A stretch of 64,000 nt of DNA, taken from the NCBI RefSeq assembly GCF_020080835.1, contig NC_058159.1, forward strand, positions 13,827,101 through 13,891,100, written 5' to 3'. The position numbers were made by a program, and so were the translations under genes. Positions 24,197 through 36,012 of the stretch are shown piece by piece (the first letter of the stretch is position 1; the number at the start of each line of letters is the position of its first letter). The notes under the pieces were generated by a model. The model ran no database searches and was not told where the DNA came from. It worked only from the letters and a program-made list of their open reading frames with translations. The DNA is from Cotesia glomerata. Its lineage: Eukaryota > Arthropoda > Insecta > Hymenoptera > Braconidae.

Positions 24197-24217
24197 CTGA
24201 TCCGGCTCGAGGGACCA
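24197..24217 (-). other. Primer-binding site of the BEL/Pao element
   Basis: One base inside the 5' LTR, the minus strand reads TGGTCCCTCGAGCCGGATC. Its complement ends ..CCGGCTCGAGGGACCA, a plausible tRNA 3' end with CCA. It looks closest to an insect tRNA-Tyr (CCGGCTCGAAGGA plus CCA), which is inference. Confidence 0.65.
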
Positions 24218-24218
24218 A

Positions 24219-24862
24219 TGAATAATTACAGAAAGAGCGGAAAAGCGGGGATCAGGTTTAGGGTTGGATATCTCAATTAAAACGCGTAATTTATTATCAA
24301 AAATAACACTAGTAATTTATTTACATTAATTACACTCAATATTTAATATTTTTAATAGCGGATTGTTAAGATAAAAGCGGATTTGTAAATTACAGCGTGG
24401 GTTGCAAAAGCGAAGCCGGTTGACACTTGGTTGAACACTTTGCCGGCACTGAAAAAGCGGTGAAATAAATGCACTGATAACACAATTTACCTATAACAAA
24501 TTAAAGCGAATTATTAGCGGTTAATTTAAGCAATTTAAATTATAAAAATAGCGAAATGCGGTTAATTAACAATAAGCGAAAGTAAAGCGGAATTAATGGC
24601 GACTTGTTGCAACGAAAGCGTGGAAGCGAAAGATAATAACAATAGTCCGTCTTCTTCCTCATTGAGTTGGGGAAGAAGGCTATTGCGCATGTCTAGTGGG
24701 AGCGATCAGCCAATAAAGCGGTCGATTCATGACGTGATCGAGAGGCTGATTTTCTATTGGCGGTTCGATTTTTGCGGGAACTAGCGGTGGACAGGTGCGT
24801 CTCTTGAATTTGGGAGTCCCCCAGGAGCGAGTTAATCGCTACTGGGCCTTGTTCACCGAACA
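24219..24862 (-). repeat. 5' LTR of the BEL/Pao element
   Basis: 644 bp, apparently identical to 19243-19886. It contains 18 AGCG words on the plus strand by my count, against two or three expected. Confidence 0.95.
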
Positions 24863-25157
24863 GCCGTATATAACAATTTAAACTGATAAGCACCGATAAC
24901 TTTCACTAAAAAAAGTAAAGTAAAAAAACTAATAAATAGTTTTTAAGAGCAAGTATTTGATACATTAATTTTTTAACTTGGAGCGCATTCGAGAAGAAAA
25001 TTTCCTCGACGCCATCTATGATAGAAAAGATCAAATACTTTTATTGTATCCAGTGTAATTAAATGTTTACCGCTGAAAAAATGACTTTCAATTCAAAAAA
25101 CTTGCAATTTTTAGATTAAGATATGACTATATAATCAGTAAATATATTATTGGTACA

Positions 25158-25707
25158 TAATAAAAGTAAATTTATGATAATCTTTTACCAGATTTTTTAG
25201 GTTAGTAAATATTTTTCTCTAAAAATCTATAAAAATTATTATTTGTTAAATTATCAAGAATTTTAGACCTGTAATCTATCGAATAAATGTATAAATTTAT
25301 TTTTAAGTTGATAATATTATATTATTTATACATATAAATTGATATTTTTGCGTTTACAAAAAAAAAGCACAATTTTAAACAGTCTGAACTTTGAGGCTCG
25401 ATATCTTCGAAACGGTTCGACTTACGCAAAATGTCATTCAGGCTTTTTTTGTAGAGCATTAAATTTCCTATAACGACTATTTTTGGTATACTTATAAAGT
25501 ATCTCGTTATCGTGTTACAAAATTCCAAAATTAAAAAAAAAATTTTCCCATGTTATTTAAATAATAAATAGAAAATTACGCGTCGCCACCTCAAATATTA
25601 ATATTAAGAGCTCTCCTTTAAACAGGGCCTTTTTCTCAATGTACTCTAACGGTTTTTCAATGTTTTCCGAGAAAAAAAAAATTTTCGGTTTTTTTGAGAC
25701 ACTCTAA
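25158..25707 (-). repeat. Right terminal inverted repeat of element B
   Basis: Reverse complement of 9773 to about 10326, ending gagacactctaa at a short TA run. Confidence 0.9.
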
Positions 25708-25714
25708 TATATAT

Positions 25715-26280
25715 ATGGGGTATTCCACGCCAAATCGACCACTTTTGAACCCGACCCCTTTAGATTTTGCTGAAACTTTTCCATCCTTTTCTACCCTTTG
25801 GAAAAAATTTTTGAGAATTTTTTCAAATTTTTTTGTCCAACCTCAAAAAAGTTATGAATTTTTCAAAAAAATGGCTTTTTTATTTTCAAATAGCCATAAC
25901 TTTTTCAGAAATTAACTTTTGGGTACCTTTTTTTTTTTAAAAATTTTTGTTTTTGAATGAATTTTTTGAAAAAATATACGAAAAAAATTTAACATGATCA
26001 ATTATATAAAATAATCGGTTTTTTTAAGTACAATCGTCATTTTTTCGAAGTCCGCCATTTTCTTTTTTTTTTTTTTTTCTCAAAAAAAACTTCAATTTAT
26101 TTGACAACTATCCCCGCTAATCCCGAGCAGGGCCGATTTTTTTTTATATTTTTTTTATTTATTTAAAAAAAAATTTTGTTTAATTTTAAAAAATGAAAAT
26201 TTTTTTTTCATAAATACTATTTATATAACAATAAAAATGTTATTTAATGGTTCTGAGGTATTATAATTTCTATTTATTAT
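25715..26280 (+). repeat. Left terminal inverted repeat of element C
   Basis: It contains ccgctaatcccgagcagggc, which recurs in reverse at about 30356-30375. Homopolymer-rich, with A- and T-runs that mirror each other in the two copies. Confidence 0.9.
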
Positions 26281-26622
26281 CTTAATCTTCGATTATAATG
26301 ACTGAAATTCAAATTTTGGCGCGTCAATAGGATCGATAAACTAGGGTATGGCAATCACAGACTTACCTATAGCCAGTTTAGTAGATACACGTGATTATGT
26401 TTCGATTCAAAAATCTATAGTGTTCCTCTATATGAAATCTAGAACATAACCTATAAATATTTTTTGCGTTTTAGTGTCGAATAAAAAATTGTTGTCATAA
26501 CATTTGATAAATGAAAAAATTTCTCAAGTTTATGAACATGTTCCTGACTCACTCTTTGTGGAAGTGCTAATTATTTTGATTTTACTAATCTCCATTTAGT
26601 GGAATAATTTCATTGAAACATC
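26281..26622. promoter_or_regulatory. 5' region of the element C gene
   Basis: Non-coding sequence between the left TIR and the first ATG. No specific promoter element can be defended; its position makes it the likely promoter and 5' UTR. Confidence 0.3.
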
Positions 26623-27735
26623 ATGGCATCAATGAAGCAATTTGATCGATGTTGTAATCCTTTTGGGCTGGAGTCTCATTGTAAAAAAATTGGTTTGCGT
26701 CCAGCGACTGACATTATGAAAGAAATGTTCGGGTTGAGTAATTATTATTTATTATGCAGTTTATGTCGAAAAGAAGCTTATAAGGTAGTTAAACAACAAA
26801 CAAATACTCGTGATGATCCTAATGTTGATTCAAGTGATCACGAAGGCAACTCTAGTGACAGTAATGAAAACGATGATCATTTTGATAGCGATAGTAATAC
26901 AACTGCCACAGATCTACCATTATCATTATCATTCCGTAAGGTTTTTAAATTATTTATACGTTTATTAATTGAATACATTTTGAGTTATTACATGTTTTTA
27001 TTATTTTTTAAGGTTCTATGTCATTTGATAACGAACCAAAAAATTCACAACCAAGCTTGGCATCTCAAGTTAGCGCTGCAACTCAGTTACCTGTAATAAA
27101 TCATGCATTACAGCTGTTAAATCAATCACCAATCCCATCAAGGAAATTAAATGACAATCAATTTTTAAACAACAAAATAAATCAGATATCTGACAGCTTG
27201 AAAAAGGTTTTACTCTCTTCAACTGATGAAGACCCGGTCGATGATGATGGTGAAAATTTTCGCGCTTTAATAAAATTACTGCAAGACAAATTTAACGATA
27301 AAGAAACGGAAAAATCATTGAAAATACAGATTTTAACATTATTACCTGAACAATGGAGTGAAAGACGTATTTCTGAAACTATGAATACATCAAGACATAT
27401 GTCAAGGGTAGCAAAAGCGTTGGTTGAAGAAAAAGGTCTACTTTCAGTACCTGAATCAAAATTAGGTATATATAGCATTAAATTGATGTCTTAAACACAA
27501 CTGAAGACTCACTTACTCAACATCTTTTTTTATAGGGAGAAAAATTGCAGATCAAGTGAAATTGAAAGTTGAAAATTTTTATAATGATGATGAGTACAGT
27601 GCTCCGATGCCAGGTATGAAAGATTTTGTTTCAGTTCGAAATGATGATGATAATCGAGTACCCGTCCAAAAAAGACTTGTCCTGTCTAACTTAAAAGAAT
27701 TATACCAATGTTTTCGGGAAATAAACGCTGCAGAG

Positions 27736-28861
27736 AAAATTAGATCTGAACAAAAACAGTTTCACTGTAAAAAATTACACCAAGTACACGTTCACAACTT
27801 TTGATTTACAAAAATACCATGGAGAAATTATCACTTTACAAAAAGATGTAAAATCGAAAAAAAACAGACCAAGTAGCCGTTATGATTTTTAATAATTGAA
27901 AAAATTTTGTGGTAAATTTAACAATTAAAAACAATTTTTTAAACGTACTTGGCGTGCGTCATTGAGTACCCCAAATTTTTTCACGTCTGATAACTAAGGC
28001 CAAAGAACTGATGTGAAAAGCGATTTTAGGGACAACAATTCTTTCAGCCCCTCCTCACCAAGTCATTGACCCTACTGATAATATTTTGATGCAAACATAT
28101 GAATCTATAAGTTTTGAACAGCTCGATCGATCGGATCGAGATAAGTGGCGATCCAAAGAGTATCATTGCCATTAAATTTGTTGAAAATTTGAATCGATTC
28201 GGTTCGCTAAATTTTGAGAAATCTCAAAAATAAAATTTTCAAGAAATGGTTTTTTTGGAATAACTTTTAAAGGACTCCACTAGTCAATTTCAAAAACTTA
28301 TCCACTCTTAAACTTGAAATACTACATTTATTGCCGTCAGTCCCGTCAAAATCGATTGATTCATTCGGGAGTTATCAAAAACGAAAAATTTCGAAAAAAG
28401 TGCATTTTTTACATAACTTCGACATTTCTTATTGGATCGTTTTTGATGAAAAAAAAAAAATAATTATTGGAGGATTATGATTAAAATTGAATTTCTCTCG
28501 ACGAGATAGGAAACTTGATTTTTAGGTGCTAGTAGAGCTAGGCCTAAGGAAAAGAACAGGAGTTAAGATAATTATTAAACTACTGACGGTTAAAATAAAT
28601 GAGTTATCTGAGTGATATTGTGACGTTATTACAATACTTCTGAAAAAATTTGGGGTAAAGAAAGAACTAATAATTAAACTATTTAAAGCGAGTGTAAAGT
28701 GTTGATATGAATGTAGTAATAAAATAAATCGAGTTAAAAATATGGTGAGGTTATGTTGACATCTGACTCGAGAATAGAGGCACTGTAGCCTCACGCCTAC
28801 ACGTTCACACATATTATTACATATGTTGTTGAACGTGTACTTGGCTTGAGGCACTACAGTG
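27736..28861. mobile_element. Insertion in the element C gene, carrying repeat E fragment
   Basis: The sequence between the two transposase parts contains no transposase homology. About 27980-28480 is a partial plus-strand copy of dispersed repeat E (gaacagctcgatcgatcgg, ggaataacttttaaaggact, cagtcccgtcaaaatcgatt). The right end forms a strong hairpin (28766-28864). Exact limits are uncertain because exon 3 diverges gradually. Confidence 0.55.
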
Positions 28862-28864
28862 CCT
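28766..28864. repeat. Strong hairpin, about 99 nt
   Basis: The 5' arm gaggcactgtag-cctcacgcc-tacacgttcac-acatat pairs with the 3' arm atatgttgttgaacgtgtac-ttggc-ttgaggcactacagtgcctc with only small bulges and a loop of about 6 nt. The 3' arm end gaggcactacagtgcctc is itself nearly palindromic. It could be a MITE end or a precursor-like RNA; no expression can be read from sequence. Confidence 0.7.
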
Positions 28865-30209
28865 CCGGATTTTCGAGATTTGCTTCTCTGCGACCTAAAC
28901 ATTGTGTGTTAGCAGGGGCAAGTGGAACACATACCATCTGTGTCTGTACGATCCATCAAAACGTTAAGTTAATGATGCTTGGTAATTATCAAATTCATTA
29001 ACAGTTATAAATGTGTGAATTTTTATTTAACTAAATCACAAATGTTTCAGGTGCGAATATTCATTCTCTAACAAGAAATACAGATATATCCATTACACAC
29101 TATAGTGATTGTTTGAGTTTGATTGTATGTAAATCTCCATCGTTTCTATGTTATTTGGGTAGATGTGAAAACTGTCCAGGGGTAGATGAGTTGAGTAACC
29201 TTTTACTGGCATGTTTTGAAAATCACGAAATTGAGAATATTACATATAAGTATTGGATATCTAAACCGAGAAGCAGTTTAGAAACTATTATTAAGCCTAT
29301 AGAAGAATTTGTTGAAGATTTTTGTACTGAATTTAAAACTCTTCTACCTCACTCATTTATTGCTAAAGAACAAGCAAAATTTTTGAAAACATTGAGAGAA
29401 ACATTAGAACCAAATGAATTTATCATTATTTGTGATTTTGCAGAAAATTACGCGTTCGTAGTGCAAAACGCGGCATCTGATTTTCACTGGAACAATAATC
29501 AAGCAACAATTTTCCCAGTAGTGATTTATTATAAAGTAAATGGCGAACTTGAACACAAAAGTTTAGTAATTATTTCAGATTGTAATAATCATGATGCCGT
29601 TGCCGTACATGTTTTTATCAAATTAATAACTGACTATGTAAAAAGTCTTCCTGAACGTTGTAACAAAATTTATTATTTTTCTGACGGGGCTCCTCAACAA
29701 TTTAAAAACTTTAAAAACTTCGTAAATTTATATTATCACGAAGAGGATTTCGACATTCCTGCTGAATGGCATTTTTTTGCGACAGCCCATGGCAAAGGTC
29801 CATGTGATGGTACCATTAAACGATATGCAGCAAGAGCAAGTCTCCAACTTGCGGTTGACAAACGAATAACAACGCCTGAAGAACTCTTTGAATGGACTTC
29901 TGATCCGGACAACTTGCCAAACATCATAACTAAGTTTTCCCCAAAAAAGGATTATAAAACAGCAGTAAATTATTTAAATAAAAGATTTTTAAAAACAAAA
30001 CCGATCACAGGAACTCAACAATTACACTGTATAATTCCAGACAAAAATGGTTGTTTGTACATTAAAAACTTTTCAAATTCCAACGAGCACAAAATTTGTA
30101 AAATATTTAAACGCCAGAGACGTAATTAATAAATTGTTGAATAATTTTTCAGTCATTGAAAATTTACTTTATTAATCATTAATCCTAGTCAAAAAAATAG
30201 AAAATTAAT

Positions 30210-30776
30210 ATAATAAATAGAGATTATAATACCTCAGAACCATTAAATAACATTTTTATTGTTATATAAATAGTATTTATGAAGAAAAAATTTTCATTTT
30301 TTAAAATAAACAAAATTTTTTTTTAAATAAATAAAAAAAATATAAAAAAAAATCGGCCCTGCTCGGGATTAGCGGGGATAGTTGTCAAATAAATTGAAGT
30401 TTTTTTTGAGAAAAAAAAAAAAAAAAAAGAAAATGGCGGACTTCGAAAAAATGACGATTGTACTTAAAAAAACCGATTATTTTATATAATTGATCATGTT
30501 AAATTTTTTTCGTATATTTTTTCGAAAAATTCTTTTAAAAACAAAAATTTTTTAAAAAAAAAAGGTACCCAAAAGTTAATTTCTGAAAAAGTTATGGCTA
30601 TTTGAAAATAAAAAAGCCATTTTTTTGAAAAATTCATAACTTTTTTGAGGTTGGACAAAAAAATTTGAAAAAATTCTCAAAAATGTTTTCCAAAGGGTAG
30701 AAAAGGATGGAAAAGTTTCAGCAAAATCTAAAGGGGTCGGGTTCAAAAGTGGTCGATTTGGCGTGGAATGCCCCAT
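30210..30776 (-). repeat. Right terminal inverted repeat of element C
   Basis: Reverse complement of 25715-26280. Confidence 0.9.
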
Positions 30777-31473
<697 letters not shown>

Positions 31474-31947
31474 TTAGGGTGGTCGTTAAAAATTAAATTC
31501 TTTCAGACGCCCAAAAAAATCCTTCCTTTTGACGAAAAACTACGGGAAAAATTTTGCTTTTTGATTTTTAACAAAAATAACACGTGCCGGCGGCCAATTT
31601 AAGTTCATTTTTCGATAAAATTATAGTATTTTGGAATATTTGTTACATTATTTAAATTTTGATAAAAAATCATGAAAATATGCTTATAGGAAATCAAATT
31701 CTCCACAAAAGGGTTTTTTTTGTTTTTAGATGAAGTTCATATCCATCGAGATAATCTCATTGGTAAACTCATTAACTTTATTAAATCATTTATTCTAGCA
31801 CTAAAAACTTTATTTTTCTTGAAATATGAACACTTCTATTAAAATATCTTGAATTACATATATATATTTTTGATATTTTGACATAAGTAAATGATTTTTA
31901 ATTGAATGATTTTCAAATAAAATCTCTGTCGGTAAGTTATCTACAAT
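31474..31947 (+). mobile_element. Transposon start fragment X
   Basis: Begins TTAGGGTGGTCG at the TA tract and has ataggaaatcaaattctcca at about 31686, about 210 bp from the tip, matching the subterminal box of A, B and Z. It runs into the gap, so the rest is unknown. Confidence 0.5.
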
Positions 31948-32047
31948 NNNNNNNNNNNNNNNNNNNNNNNNNNNNNNNNNNNNNNNNNNNNNNNNNNNNN
32001 NNNNNNNNNNNNNNNNNNNNNNNNNNNNNNNNNNNNNNNNNNNNNNN
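31948..32047. other. Assembly gap (100 N)
   Basis: Exactly 100 N between fragment X and the left arm of the large inverted repeat. Confidence 0.99.
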
Positions 32048-34914
32048 GTATCCAGAAACTGGCCCAGAACATGGAGTGAACACTCAGGGTCGTAAGAGAT
32101 TGTCAGGAAGGAAACAGAAATTATAACAAGAAATTCATTTTTACAATCCATTTTATTTAACCAACCCTTAATACACAATAAAACCCCTTACAAAATATCA
32201 AAACAACTTAATCCCGACGATATCCTCTTATGGAGCGTCCTATCACGGTTTCTATCATAGTGTCTATTCCCGAACGGTACCCTCATATGGAGCGTCTATA
32301 CCGCGGTTTCTATCTTACTACCGTTGTACCCCAAATCCGGCGTCTATACAACGGCTTCTAAGTGCGCCCAGGAAGCAGAGGAGGATACCATGAATCCCTA
32401 GGCTACACTGCAATAATATTTTCTATTCCACACACACCCACAATATTTATTTAAAATACTTATGCCTATTGCACCCCCGACCCGGGCGTCTATGCAAAGA
32501 ACTCTAAGTGTGCCCAGGAAGCAGAGGAAGATACCATGAATCCCTAGACAACACTACAATACTTAACACTAACCCACCCACACTATTAATTAAATTTCCA
32601 AACACACTAAATATTTCCCCAGATTTTGCAGATTAAAATTTATATATTTATTTCCCAATTTAACAAAAATTAATTTCCCAAACCAAAATGAAATCCAGAT
32701 TTAATACCTGAATCCATTTATTTCCCATTCATTAATTTGCTAAATCAAGTTCTAACTTTTGTTCATAAATCTAATCAATTCCAAATTTCAAATTAAAATC
32801 ATTAACTAATTTATTGCCGACAGGTCTTAATAATACAACAATAAATATTTAATTACAAAGAGGTCTTCGTATCTTGAATTAATAGATTAAAATCTAATGA
32901 CAGAGGTCTTAATAATAATCTGCCAACAATGTTCGGTTAAATCCGAAGATTTACGAAATTTTATTCTTATTGAACTTACTTAATTTATTTTATAAGTTGT
33001 TGTGTTAAATTATTTTACTTTGGATAATTTATTTTACCAGAATTTCTCAATTATTTATTTGGTTGTTCTCCGAATATTTCTAATTTGTGTCCAGATTATT
33101 CTATTTAATTAAGAACTTAATTTGTTATCAACTAAAATTCATCAATTGATTTTATGTAATTAATTTTTACTAAACTGTTTTACTTGTCATTCAATAATCG
33201 AGTTTTATTTTCTCTACATTATTTTATTTTACGTTCTATTGTGTTGCACGAAAAACTTTAGCATTTATTTTATTTTATTTTATTCGAGGATTATTACTCA
33301 TATTTCTGCCCTTAGCAACACCGTAGATTTTAGTCTCGACCTTGAGTGTCCTCTACCCACAGCGCTTCACGCGTGGAGTTAAGATGGCTGACAGCTCTCG
33401 CTCGGTCTTACGTCTCTGTCGCAAGTTTTTGGTGTAATTTTTCTCTGACAATTTTTACAAGTTTTATTTTTCTACTTTTTAATTAATAGAATTTTGACGA
33501 ACTTATTTTCTAGCTTAATTTTGACTGATTCTAAATTTGTTGCAAATGATTTTATTTTAAACAATTAAATTTTATTATAAATTACTTTCCCGAATTTAAT
33601 AAATTTTACTTCAAATGATTTTTAAAGTTCCTCTAAAACATTTTACTGATTTTATTTTAAGCAATTAATTAAATAAATCCGACCAACTCGATTATCAACG
33701 ACATTTTGTTCTACATGGCACCAGAAGTCATGAAATGACCAACCGAAAGTATTCCTGGTAAAGTCGGTCCAAACTCTGCCTACGTAGTTAAGTAACAATC
33801 GAAATAATTCCTGGTTTTGTTAATTAAATATTTAGTAATGTATCCCTGACTTGTTCTTAACTAAATTTTTAATTTTATTCTGGACTTTTCTTAATTTCAT
33901 TTGTGAATTTTATTTTTAATAAATTCTTGCTGACCTCTAAAGAGGTATTCCCAAACAATGTTAAAATAATTCTTTAAATAACATCCCCAAATAATATTCC
34001 AAGTAGAATTCTAATAAAATGAAATTTCAACATAATAATTATGTAAGATCTACGATATAATACTTAAACTGTGATTGTGACCGAACGTGACATTAGCGAT
34101 GACCTTCAATGAAAAATGCCTGGCTGATGGCGCACCACCTAGATATTATTGAGACATTTTATTTGTACCTGGAGTTTTCCTTTACGACGCTAATGAGCTC
34201 CCTCGAGGAGCTACAACTTCTTGTCGTCGTTGCTGGTGCAAGTCCCTCTTTGGTGGATGAATCTGCTTGGCGGCGCGACAGGTCACCAAATCACTCGTTT
34301 CTTCGAATACTTTACAAAATCTGTAACCGCTAAATATAGCATTAGAAATTATCACTAATTAAAACCAATTTACGCAAGCTGGCAGAAGGCCCTAGCAAGC
34401 AATAAATTAATTGATTAACCATCGCTTCGTTCCACTACATCTTGAGCGAGAAATAAAATAATTACCTGTGCTTTGATGTTTGTTAACTTTTGTTGCGATC
34501 GTTAGATTTGACTGTTCAGTCACAATGGATCTTCTGAGCTTTGTCATACGTTTCTTTCTTCGCTCCGATCTCCCCCACTCACTTCTCCTCGCCGGCGTTT
34601 CCCTCTCGGGGACTTACTCACTAACTTATAGCTAGAGGCGCGAGTAACTTCGAGCACAACGCTCTGCACACAAAAACAATTTCTTGCATGAAATTTAAGG
34701 AAAACGAAATTTGAACAGAAAAATTTTCTTGACTCGAAAATTTTTGGCCCAGAAAACTTGACTTCATTCAAGAGATTTTCAGTCTTATAATATTTTCTTG
34801 ACAAAACTTTATACTCAGTCAAGAATTTTTTCGGTGTGGGATCAGTCGATAACTAACTCACTGCCGGATTGGAGACCTTCTCTGGGTAAAGAAGGCGCCG
34901 TGTACTCCGTTACA
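32048..34914 (-). repeat. Left arm of large inverted repeat
   Basis: 2.87 kb that reads as the reverse complement of 41907-44574. Landmarks present in both arms are the ccaggaagcagaggaggata blocks near 32370 and 32520, the (ATTTT)n run near 33262, and ggcgccgt..ccgttaca at the inner end. On the minus strand the inner end starts TGTAACGG, a possible LTR start. No coding frame is conserved between arms. It contains one extra insertion (34667-34838) relative to the right arm. Confidence 0.85.
34667..34838. mobile_element. Small insertion present in the left arm only
   Basis: About 170 bp, from cacacaaaaacaatttcttg to tttttcggtgtg, interrupts sequence that is continuous in the right arm (cgctctg|ggatc). 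It contains several ttcttgac/gtcaagaa words in opposite directions, suggesting a small fold-back element that entered after the arms were duplicated. Confidence 0.6.
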
Positions 34915-35100
34915 AAATGGAGTCCACGGAGAAAACAAATCGAATCATGAGACGCATAAGAAAAAAACAAGAGAGTATAATAGCAACAATTAGAATAAAA
35001 ATAAGTTAATAAACAAGGGACAACGAGAGATATAAAAATACAGGGGGTTTCTAAGGAAAATAAAATCAACAAACTTGATAACTCTGTTAACCCGTCTAAA
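34915..35100. other. Unique spacer inside inverted repeat
   Basis: Non-coding sequence between the inner end of the left arm and the first tandem-repeat array. Nothing recognised. Confidence 0.4.
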
Positions 35101-36012
35101 AACATTGGTTTTTATTTCAATGATTATAGTATTATTTTCTTAATTTTACCAAAATAAATAAAGCCGCCGACACTTTGTTAATCCGTCCAAGTTAATCGAT
35201 TTTTTACTTTTATAATAATAATTATTATTTTAGTAACTAACCAAAATAAATCAGCTGCCCAGTGCCTTTGCTTGACCCACACTACTGGTTTTCTAATTTA
35301 AAATTACTCAATAATTTAAGATAAATAAAAAAAAATCCTTTTACCTAACGCCCAGTTGCCTCCTAACTGACCCTCAATACAAAGTCTTTTAATAAAAGTA
35401 CTTTAATAATTGCCAAATAAAAATAAAATTCAGTCATAACTGCCCAGTGCCTGTACTTGACACTCACCACTAATTTTCCGATTAAAAATTACTTTATTTA
35501 TTCCAAATAAAATAAAAATTCATTCATAGCCATACGTGCCTCTAACTGACTCTCACTACTTATTATTCAATTAAAAATTACTCTTATTATTCCACATAAA
35601 AATAAAAGTACTTTTAATTCATTTTAATAAAAATAAAAGGGATCATTCATGAAGCCTTGCCCAGTGCCTCTAACTAACCATCACTACTGGTTTTTAATTA
35701 GAAATTACTTTAATTATTCTAAATGAGAAAATAAAGGAGTTTGTTTATAGCTACGAAGTGTTTTAACTGACCCTTGCTACTGATTTTTAATCTGAAAATT
35801 GCCTCAACGATCCTGAAAAATAATAAAAAACTCAGTCATAGCAGCAGCCCAGAGCCTCTTACACTGACCCTACTTCACTTATTTTTCGATTTAAAATGGT
35901 TTTAATAATTTTGAATAAAAATAAAAATTCTAATTTCGACAGCCGCCAGTACCAGTAACTGTGCCTCGCTACTAATTTTTAATTCAAATTTGCCTCGATT
36001 ATTCCAAATTTA
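35101..36012 (+). repeat. Tandem repeat array D-1, about 100-115 bp unit
   Basis: Eight or so units of the pattern cattcatagccgcccagtgc, ctctaactgaccctcactac, then tattttt(c/t)aattaaaaatt, actttaattattccaaataa. Units differ from each other. The array is continuous with 40513-41480 if the non-LTR insertion between them is removed. Confidence 0.85.

Larger units (their letters stand above)
19243..24862 (-). mobile_element. BEL/Pao LTR retrotransposon
   Basis: 5.6-kb element on the minus strand with 644-bp LTRs, TG...CA ends and a 5-bp target duplication GCCGT (19238-19242 and 24863-24867). A primer-binding site follows the 5' LTR and a purine tract precedes the 3' LTR. The internal part has CCHC finger, protease, reverse transcriptase, RNase H-like region and integrase in BEL/Pao order. 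The N-terminal gag is missing and pol has three frameshifts. The word AGCG is strongly over-represented on the plus strand throughout. Confidence 0.95.
26623..30129 (+). pseudogene. Transposase-like gene of element C, split by introns and an insertion
   Basis: Exons with frame-keeping GT/AG joins: 26623-26935, 27013-27465, 27536 to about 27735, about 28862-28981, and 29051-30129. Exon 1 has a CCNPFG...H and CSLCRKE zinc-binding pattern and an acidic Ser/Asp-rich tail. The last exon (363 codons including the split one) has CDFAENY, HWNNNQATIFPVV, IYYFSDGAPQQFKN, EWHFFATAHGKGPCDG, AGTQ-like ITGTQQLH and FSNSNEHK. Similar proteins are common in invertebrate genomes as uncharacterised proteins. 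Asp of CDF and of FSDG are my candidates for catalytic residues; this is inference. The exon 3 reading is lost at about 27735 and resumes with GFSRFASLRPKHCVLAGASG at about 28862, so a 1.1-kb insertion breaks the gene. Confidence 0.75.
25715..30776 (+). mobile_element. Long-TIR DNA transposon C
   Basis: 5.1-kb element starting ATGGGGTATTCCACGCC and ending GGCGTGGAATGCCCCAT, with TIRs of about 565 bp (25715 to about 26280; about 30210-30776) set in TATATA. The interior encodes a multi-exon transposase-like gene unrelated in sequence to A and B. The element sits between the right tip of B and the TTAGGGTG tip of another element, so it entered a TA run between two transposons. Confidence 0.85.

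Noticed and set aside
28522..28902. 126-codon minus-strand frame
   Set aside because: It overlaps the hairpin and the transposase exon on the other strand; composition and context give no support.
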